In this document: piece after piece, positions 58,475 to 64,000 of the stretch
Numbering within the stretch: the stretch's first letter is position 1
How the letters are laid out: each line of letters opens with the position of its first letter
Source of the DNA: Plesiocystis pacifica SIR-1
GTDB lineage: Bacteria; Myxococcota_A; Polyangia; Nannocystales; Nannocystaceae
Direction: 5' to 3'
DNA: 64,000 nucleotides
Assembly: GCF_000170895.1 (NCBI RefSeq)
Contig: NZ_ABCS01000015.1
Span: 1-64,000, forward strand
Made by a program: the position numbers and the translations under genes
The notes under the pieces: generated by a model
Database searches by the model: none
What the model was told of the DNA's origin: nothing
Seen by the model: the letters and a program-made list of their open reading frames with translations, nothing else

Positions 58475-59062
58475 TCACCCCTCGTCCCCCTGCTTGGGCC
58501 CCCACAGGCCCGCGAACAGCTCGGCCCCCGCGGCCTCGACCTGGCCGGCGTCGACGATGCGCATCAAGTTGTCGACGTAGCTCGAGGGCAGCTCCCCCGG
58601 GGCCTCGTCGTCGAGCATGCCCTGGGCGAGCGCCCGGAGCAGGCGGCTCGCGTCGGCGACCCTCGGCGCGCGCAGGAGCTCGGCGTGCAGCTGCGCGCCC
58701 TCCTCCGAGCGCTCGGCGTAGTCGCGGCCCTCGGCGACGAGCGAGGCGAACAGGCCCCGAGCGGCGCGCGGGTGGGCCAAGAGCGCGCGGTGGAGCTCGA
58801 GCACGAGGGCGGTGAGCGGCTCGCTCGGGTCCGGGCGCTGCTCGGCGACGTCGGGGCTCGCCTGGGCCCGGGTGTCCGCGGCCGAGCGCGCCGCGTCGAT
58901 CGCCGGCGCCATGGCGTTGACCCGCTCGCGGACTCGCTCGAGCTCGCTGCGGTGAATCGGCGGGCGGTCCCGCTTCGGAGTCGGCCTGCCCGGACTCGAG
59001 CGCCCGCCCAGGAGCTGCTCGGCGATCGCCCGCGCCTTCGCGTCGCGCTCGTCCCGGGTCAC
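58475..59062 (-). CDS. Hypothetical helical protein in the isoprenoid operon
   Basis: A 195-residue protein. GTG 59062 overlaps the synthase stop (GTGA). The first 70 residues are charged and low in complexity (KARAIAEQLLGG, then Arg/Pro). The remainder is helical with a conserved-looking PSEPLTALVLELHRALL and a run of Ala/Leu helices ending LFAGLWGPKQGDEG. There are no catalytic motifs, signal or membrane segment. No family is recognised. Confidence 0.6.
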   Translation of the reverse strand: MTRDERDAKARAIAEQLLGGRSSPGRPTPKRDRPPIHRSELERVRERVNAMAPAIDAARSAADTRAQASPDVAEQRPDPSEPLTALVLELHRALLAHPRAARGLFASLVAEGRDYAERSEEGAQLHAELLRAPRVADASRLLRALAQGMLDDEAPGELPSSYVDNLMRIVDAGQVEAAGAELFAGLWGPKQGDEG

Positions 59063-60237
59063 CGGGCCCTCTCGATCACGTAGCGCGGCAGCGCAGCCAG
59101 CAGGTCCCGGCCCTCGCCGGCCTCGAGCCAGGGCTCGAGCGCCCCGAGCAGCGCGAGGGCCTGCTCGCCGTGAGCCCGCGCCACCTCGGCCGCGAACTCG
59201 AGGCCCCCGCGGGCCTCGATGACGGCCATGAGCGCCGCGACCTCGGCCTCGGTCTTGAAGCGGGTGTCTCCGCCCTCGCCCAGCAAGCGCGCCCGCGCGA
59301 CCGCGTCGAGGTGCCCCGCCGCGTGCAGCTCGGCGATGAGCTCGGCCCGCGCCAACGCAGCAGGATCGGGGCGCGGACGGGCGAGGATGGCCAGCGCCTC
59401 GTCTCGCTCGGCCGCTCCGGCCGCGTGCAGCGCATGAAGCAAGATCAAGGTCCGCTTGCCCTCCCACAGGTCGCCGGCGCTCTCCTTGCCGTAGGCCCCC
59501 GGCTCCCCCGCCGCGCGGAGGTTGAGCAGGTCGTCGGTGATCTGAAAGGCCACGCCGACGTGGCGCGCGTAGGCGGCCAGCTGCGCCCGCGCGTCCCCCC
59601 GCACCTCGGCGATGGTCGCCCCCACGACCACCGGCGTGATGAAGCTGTAGTGCGCCGTCTTGGCGACCACGAGCGCCTCGTAGGCCGCGGCGTAGTCCGA
59701 GCCAAAGTCCCAGCGACCCTGGCGGATCCACTCGAGCTCCCGGGCCTGCCCCGCCGCCGTCACGACCACGGTCTCGCGGACCAGATCCAGGACCTCGAGG
59801 GCCGGGCCCAGGCCGATGACCCCGGTGTTGTCGAGGAGCGGGCCCAGGGCCAAGGCCAGCATCGCGTCGCCCATGTTCATGGCCGTGGCCTGGCCGTAGC
59901 GCCGCTGGAGGGTCGGCTCCCCGCGCCGCGCGAGGGACTCGTCCTCGACGTCGTCGTGGATCAAAAAGGCGTTGTGCAGCAGCTCGAGGGCCGCGGCCGA
60001 GGGCAGCGCGGCGCTGCGCGAGGCGCCCAGGGCCCTCGCCGCGGCCACGCACAGCGCCGGGCGCAGCCCCTTGGCCGCCCGCAGCGGATAGTCCAGCAAG
60101 GGCGCGCGCAGGTCCTCGAGGGCCGGCTGGGCGCCGATCGCCGCCTCGATGTGCTCGAGCACTTCGTCCCGCACCCCGGCGCAGTAGCGGACCACCGCCG
60201 CCATCTCCCCGCCCCTCTCGTTCACCCGAGCCCCCAT
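59059..60237 (-). CDS. Polyprenyl (probably geranylgeranyl) diphosphate synthase
   Basis: A 392-residue member of the trans-isoprenyl diphosphate synthase family. The first Asp-rich motif is HDDVED (DDxxD type), the second is ITDDLLN. The conserved Lys and Arg lie in RAAKGLRPALC. It joins IPP units to allylic diphosphates to give C15-C20 or longer chains. The residues just before the first motif (ELLHNAFLIHDD) include Phe and Ile, so chain length cannot be stated. ATG 60237 has GAGGGC six bases upstream; an ATG 11 codons later is an alternative. It lies nine bases after the regulator gene and overlaps the next gene by four. Confidence 0.9.
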   Translation of the reverse strand: MGARVNERGGEMAAVVRYCAGVRDEVLEHIEAAIGAQPALEDLRAPLLDYPLRAAKGLRPALCVAAARALGASRSAALPSAAALELLHNAFLIHDDVEDESLARRGEPTLQRRYGQATAMNMGDAMLALALGPLLDNTGVIGLGPALEVLDLVRETVVVTAAGQARELEWIRQGRWDFGSDYAAAYEALVVAKTAHYSFITPVVVGATIAEVRGDARAQLAAYARHVGVAFQITDDLLNLRAAGEPGAYGKESAGDLWEGKRTLILLHALHAAGAAERDEALAILARPRPDPAALARAELIAELHAAGHLDAVARARLLGEGGDTRFKTEAEVAALMAVIEARGGLEFAAEVARAHGEQALALLGALEPWLEAGEGRDLLAALPRYVIERAR

Positions 60238-60246
60238 CGATCGCCC

Positions 60247-61215
60247 TCAGAGCGTGATCGAGTCAAAGCGCGGCATCAGCCGGTAGCCCACGTTCTGGCG
60301 CGACTCGATGATGCCCTCGACGCCGTGCTTGCGGAACTTGTCGCGGATCCGCTTGATGGCCCCGCGCAGGTTGTTGGACGTGGGGCTCTTCGAGCCAAAG
60401 GGCAGGCGCTCGCGGAGCAGCTCGGCCGAGGACACCCAGCCCCGGGCCTCGTCCTCGAAGTTGTCCATCTCGACGTAGCGGCTGGCGAGGACGTGGAGCA
60501 GGCAAAAGTCGAGGGCGCTCAGGGAGATCGGCGTGCGCTGGCGGCCCGAGGGGGTCTGGCGCTCGATGGTCACGAAGCCGCCGGACTCGTCCGTGGGCGC
60601 GAAGGCGATGGACCGGGCCTGGAACTGCGACACGGTGCTGAGCTGGGCCGAGCGGCAGGCCCGGAGCAGGGCCGCGAACTGCTCGGCGCGCAGGTCGGTG
60701 GTCGGCAAGAAGCGAAACCCAAAGTTGGCCACGGCCACGCGCGCGCCGTGGCGGATGCGCTGGGGCGCCGAGCCCAGGGCGACGCCGTCGACGGAGGTCC
60801 CGTTGCGGCTGCCCCGATCTTGGAGGTACCAGCCGCCGTCCTCGCGCCGATAGATGATCGCGGCGTGGGCCCGGGACACGCTGCGGTCGACGATCGCCAG
60901 GTCGCAGCGAGCCTCCCGCCCGATGATCGCCGGGGTCTCGCCGTCGGGGTCGAGCACGAAGTGGTGGGTCTGGCCGAAGGCGTCGAACAAGATCGCGTGC
61001 TTGCGGCCCTCGCCCACGCTCGGCGCGACCGAGCGCACCTGCGCGGCGAAGGCCCCGGCGACCGGGCGCGGCACGCAGTCGCGGCACAGCAGGCCGCCGG
61101 CGCGGGGCGCCGTACACAGCAAGCACTGCCCGCCCGCCGCCCGCTCGAGCACGTCGCCCAGGCCCAAGTCCACGCCCATGGGCTCGACGATATCGCGTTT
61201 CCGCGCCTGGGGCAT
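60247..61215 (-). CDS. FHA and winged-helix regulator with CxxC pair
   Basis: A 322-residue protein. An N-terminal zinc-finger-like pair, C31LLC34 and C44RDC47, precedes a forkhead-associated domain (about 85-170) with IIGREARCDLAI, RSVSRAHAAI and DRGSRNGTSVDG, the phosphothreonine-binding residues. The C-terminus (about 225-320) is an OmpR/PhoB-type winged helix (SSAELLRERL, then NNLRGAIKRIRDKF and SRQNVGYRL). It probably turns a Ser/Thr kinase signal into transcription of the operon that begins nine bases downstream. AGGTGA precedes ATG 61215. A kinase/AAA/TPR-type gene lies just upstream. Confidence 0.8.
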   Translation of the reverse strand: MPQARKRDIVEPMGVDLGLGDVLERAAGGQCLLCTAPRAGGLLCRDCVPRPVAGAFAAQVRSVAPSVGEGRKHAILFDAFGQTHHFVLDPDGETPAIIGREARCDLAIVDRSVSRAHAAIIYRREDGGWYLQDRGSRNGTSVDGVALGSAPQRIRHGARVAVANFGFRFLPTTDLRAEQFAALLRACRSAQLSTVSQFQARSIAFAPTDESGGFVTIERQTPSGRQRTPISLSALDFCLLHVLASRYVEMDNFEDEARGWVSSAELLRERLPFGSKSPTSNNLRGAIKRIRDKFRKHGVEGIIESRQNVGYRLMPRFDSITL

Positions 61216-61303
61216 CGATCACCTAACGCCACGCAAACGCGGGCCCGAAACCCGGAAAAACGCGTCGATTCCACGGCAGGACACACCTGCGCCCCCGAGC
61301 AGC

Positions 61304-64000
61304 TCAACCCGAGGCGGGCTCGGGGACCAGGGCTCGGGCCAGCCGCTCGTCCATGCTGGGGACCCGTTCACCCCGCCACCACCGCGCCGCGTCGGCGTGC
61401 TTGCCCATGCGAAGAGCCCCGAAGCCCTCGACCGCGTCAGCCAACGAGACACTCCGGCGCGCGGCCTTGGTTCCCGGCAGGGCTGCCTCGACGCTCCGGG
61501 CGAAGGGCAGCGCGCAGGGCTCCCGGCTCCGCGCCAGCTTGCGCAGGTCGGCCCGAGCGGCCCGCTCGAGGGCGCGCGCTTCGAGCCCCTTCGGCCAATC
61601 TGGGATCCCCGTCGGCGGCCCCTCCCGGCGCAGCTCCGCCGCCGCGGCCAGCTTGACCCGGGCCGCGAGGTAGCGCAGCTCGAGGCCGAGAAAGCGCATG
61701 GACAGGAGCATCGCCCGGCCGACGTGGGGCCAGGCCTCGTGGAGCTTCACGTAGGCCTCGCGGGCGCGCCCGCCCTCGTAGAGGGCGAGCTGGGACTGAG
61801 CCAGGAGGTTGTGCAGGTCGGGGGTGCTGAACACCCCCTCGGGCCAGGGCTGACCGAGGGCCTCGGCGGAGCACCACCGCTGAGGCTCGAGGGCCAGCGC
61901 GAGCTCCCGCCGAGCCTGCTCGGGCTGGCCGCGGTACAGCCACAGCAGCGAGGGGTGCCCGCTGCGGCAGTTGTGCATGGCCAGGGCGTCGCCGCGCTCC
62001 CGGGCCTCGGCGTAGGCCTGCTCGTGGCGCTCGCCCAGGGCCTCGACCTCGCCCATCAGCGCGAGGGCCGAGAGCCAGTAGAGGTCGTTGACCGAGCGCT
62101 CCCAGCTGACCCCCGAGCCGCGCAGGACCCGGTGGCGCTCGAAGTGCGCGTCGGCCCGCTCGGCGTGCTCGACCAGGCGCGGCCAGTCGCAGCGAAAGTA
62201 CTCCCGGGTGGCCTTCGAGACCGCGTACCAGCCGCGCTCGTAGTCCGAGGCCTGGGCGCGCTCGAGCCAGTCGCCCGCGGCCGCGAGCAGGCGGTCGGCC
62301 CGGGGACCAAACAGCGGCCCGCCGATCGTCGCCTCGGCCGTGGCCTCGACGCACAGGCCCCGGAAAGCGTCGTGGCTCGCCCCGCAAGCCAGCGCCGCGT
62401 CGACGTGGCGGACCAGCAAGAAGTCGGCGAGGGCGAAGTTGAGGTGGGCCAGGCCCGTGCTCCCGGCCCACAGGATGTCGAGGCGCGCCCGGGCGCGGGG
62501 GCTCAGCTGCGCCGACTCCGTGGCCAGGGGCGCGCCGCGCAGCATCAGCCGGGTGCGCGTCCACAAGGTCCGCGCCATCGCCCGGGACAGCGCCGTGGGC
62601 AGGCCCAGGCCGTGGTCCGAGAGCAGCTCGTCGAGGAGGCGGTGGCCGTCGCGGACGCGCCCGCAGTGCAGGTACTCGCGGGTCGCCTGGCTGCGCAGGC
62701 GGGCGAGGGCCTGGGCCGCCTCGCTGTCCTCGGCCGGAGCCTCGCCCAGCCCCTCGAGGATCAGCGCCGCCGCCCGCTCGTAGGCCTGCGCCGCCGCCTC
62801 GCTGCGCCCCTCGTTGACCCGCGCGTCGCCGAGCTTCTCGGCCCAGCCCGCGCGCTCGTCGTGCGCCGCCGCGTCGCCGAGCTCGAGGGCCTGCGCCCAG
62901 TAGTCGCCCGCGGTCGCAAAGGCCAGCGCCCCCTCGGCCCGCTCGGCCGCGGCCAGGGTGTAGCCCAGGGCCGCCTCGCGGCGACCGGCGTGGCGACTGT
63001 GGTGGGCGAGGAGCTCGACGGCGTGGGGCGAGGCGTCGGCGTAGCTGTCGGCCAGGCGCCCGTGCAGCTCGCGGCGCGCGTCGACCCCGAGCTGCTCGAG
63101 GCGCGCCGCTCGGATGCGATCGTGGAACACCGCCAGGCGCTCGCTCGCGTCGGCCTGGGCGTAGCGGATCAGGCCCAGGTCCTCGAGGGCGCGCAGAGCC
63201 ACCCCCGCCGAGGGGGTCTGGGCCGCGCCCGTGGCGACGCGCCGCGCCATGGGCCCGGTGCCGATCACCAGCACGTCGAGGAGGCGCTGGCTGGGCCCGT
63301 CGAGCTCGGCGATGGACCGCCGGATCAACGCCGAGAGCGGATCGGCCTGGGCCGCTGGCACCCCGAGCTCTCCGGCCACCTCGCCGCCCCGCGCGAGCAT
63401 GCGGACGAACACCGGCAGGCCGCCGGTGAGGCGATGGACCTCGTCCAGCTCGACGCCGTGGCGCGCGGCCAAGGCCGCGGTCTCGCGTTCGCTGAAGGGG
63501 CCGAGCTCGATGACCCGGCGCGGGGCCGCGCTCGCGCGCCAGGCCGGCTCCGCTTCGCCGGAGGCCTCCCCGCGCGAGGTCAGCACGAACAGCGCCCCCG
63601 GGACCACCCCCGGGCCCAGGAGCTGCTCGAGCAAGCTGTCGCTGTCGCCGTCGAGCCACTGCACGTCGTCGATCCACACGATCAACCGACGCTGGGCCGC
63701 GACCTCGGCCAGCACCGCCCCGAGGGCCGTGAACGCGGCGATGCGCCGGGCCTTGTCGTCCAGCGGGGCCTCGCCGCCCTCTTCGAGTTCGTCCGCCCAG
63801 CCCAGCGCGCGCAGCTGCACGAACAGCTCGCCCACGCTGGCCAGCCCGCCCTCGTGGCGCAGGCGCAGCTCGTCCTCGTCGACCAGGTGATCGCGCAGGT
63901 CCGAGATGGCGTTGTCGAAGCCGCCGAAGGCCATGCGCTCGTGGAGGTGGCAGTCCCCGCGCAGCACCAACAAGCGCCGCCCGTCTCGATCCGCCAGGCC
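61304..64000 (-). CDS. AAA ATPase-TPR signalling protein, N-terminus outside window
   Basis: The frame is open to the right edge, so at least 899 residues are present and the start is missing. The visible N-terminal part, LVLRGDCHLHERMAFGGFDNAI and Walker B LIVWIDDVQWLDGDS, is the AAA_16 module found in the Ser/Thr kinase-AAA-TPR proteins of myxobacteria. Walker A and the kinase domain, if any, would lie off the window. The rest is a long helical repeat region of TPR type. The FHA regulator follows 88 bases downstream, and FHA domains read phosphothreonine, so the two may form a signalling pair. Confidence 0.8.
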   Translation of the reverse strand, partial: GLADRDGRRLLVLRGDCHLHERMAFGGFDNAISDLRDHLVDEDELRLRHEGGLASVGELFVQLRALGWADELEEGGEAPLDDKARRIAAFTALGAVLAEVAAQRRLIVWIDDVQWLDGDSDSLLEQLLGPGVVPGALFVLTSRGEASGEAEPAWRASAAPRRVIELGPFSERETAALAARHGVELDEVHRLTGGLPVFVRMLARGGEVAGELGVPAAQADPLSALIRRSIAELDGPSQRLLDVLVIGTGPMARRVATGAAQTPSAGVALRALEDLGLIRYAQADASERLAVFHDRIRAARLEQLGVDARRELHGRLADSYADASPHAVELLAHHSRHAGRREAALGYTLAAAERAEGALAFATAGDYWAQALELGDAAAHDERAGWAEKLGDARVNEGRSEAAAQAYERAAALILEGLGEAPAEDSEAAQALARLRSQATREYLHCGRVRDGHRLLDELLSDHGLGLPTALSRAMARTLWTRTRLMLRGAPLATESAQLSPRARARLDILWAGSTGLAHLNFALADFLLVRHVDAALACGASHDAFRGLCVEATAEATIGGPLFGPRADRLLAAAGDWLERAQASDYERGWYAVSKATREYFRCDWPRLVEHAERADAHFERHRVLRGSGVSWERSVNDLYWLSALALMGEVEALGERHEQAYAEARERGDALAMHNCRSGHPSLLWLYRGQPEQARRELALALEPQRWCSAEALGQPWPEGVFSTPDLHNLLAQSQLALYEGGRAREAYVKLHEAWPHVGRAMLLSMRFLGLELRYLAARVKLAAAAELRREGPPTGIPDWPKGLEARALERAARADLRKLARSREPCALPFARSVEAALPGTKAARRSVSLADAVEGFGALRMGKHADAARWWRGERVPSMDERLARALVPEPASG

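Overview
The window is GC-rich (roughly 70% by eye), with the codon bias and gene style of a myxobacterium. About ten predicted lipoproteins, a protein with a MYXO-CTERM-like tail, hybrid signalling proteins with AAA and TPR domains, and a kinase/AAA/TPR-type protein all point to Myxococcota, probably the Nannocystineae (Nannocystis, Plesiocystis or Enhygromyxa type). The organism is inferred from gene style only; no marker gene fixes it.

Layout. 1-2.7 kb: the end of a repeat-rich protein converges on a VWA-type lipoprotein. 3.2-4.9 kb: an array of ten tRNA genes (Ser GGA, GCT, CGA, TGA; Gly GCC, TCC; Ala TGC, GGC; Trp; Cys) closed by a small HNH nuclease gene and a clear terminator. 5-10 kb: glutaminyl-tRNA synthetase, divergent from an unassigned gene followed by the polyamine pair spermidine synthase and agmatinase-like ureohydrolase. 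9.9-13.2 kb: a surface HExxH protein, a lipoprotein and a PD-(D/E)XK nuclease whose codon use looks foreign. 13.5-22 kb: membrane proteins, a MoxR/VWA(CoxE-like) pair, an L,D-transpeptidase, a hybrid histidine kinase broken by one frameshift, and a GNAT acetyltransferase. 22-28 kb: a 1237-residue CHAT-AAA-TPR protein, a TerB-like protein and an unrecognised protein. 27.8-30 kb: a dispersed repeat with a CRISPR-repeat-like hairpin, an 80-bp tandem repeat array and an IS110-family element sitting inside that array. 30-35.4 kb: a C39-peptidase ABC exporter, HlyD-like adaptor, trypsin-like protease and small membrane protein. 35.5-43.2 kb: SulP transporter, several secreted lipoproteins (one with a CxxCH haem site) and a Spo0M-like protein. 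43.3-53.2 kb: a patatin-like phospholipase with lectin-like N-terminal modules, a second copy of the dispersed repeat, lipoproteins, a GT39-like membrane protein, a Tat-exported Gfo/Idh/MocA oxidoreductase and an SDR. 53.2-61.2 kb: a tight leftward operon with an FHA/winged-helix regulator, polyprenyl diphosphate synthase, two small unknown proteins, a CrtC-like hydratase and a large FAD oxidoreductase of the phytoene-desaturase type. 61.3 kb to the edge: a truncated AAA-TPR signalling protein.

How the parts may work together. The 53-61 kb operon is the best candidate for an undescribed pathway: a prenyl diphosphate maker plus two carotenoid-type tailoring enzymes and two orphan proteins, with stop and start codons that overlap or nearly touch throughout. 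SpeE and SpeB form a two-gene polyamine unit. The C39 ABC exporter and HlyD genes overlap, but no double-glycine leader peptide is visible nearby. Many genes here carry an extended -10-like box only 6-8 nt before the start codon, which suggests frequent leaderless transcripts.
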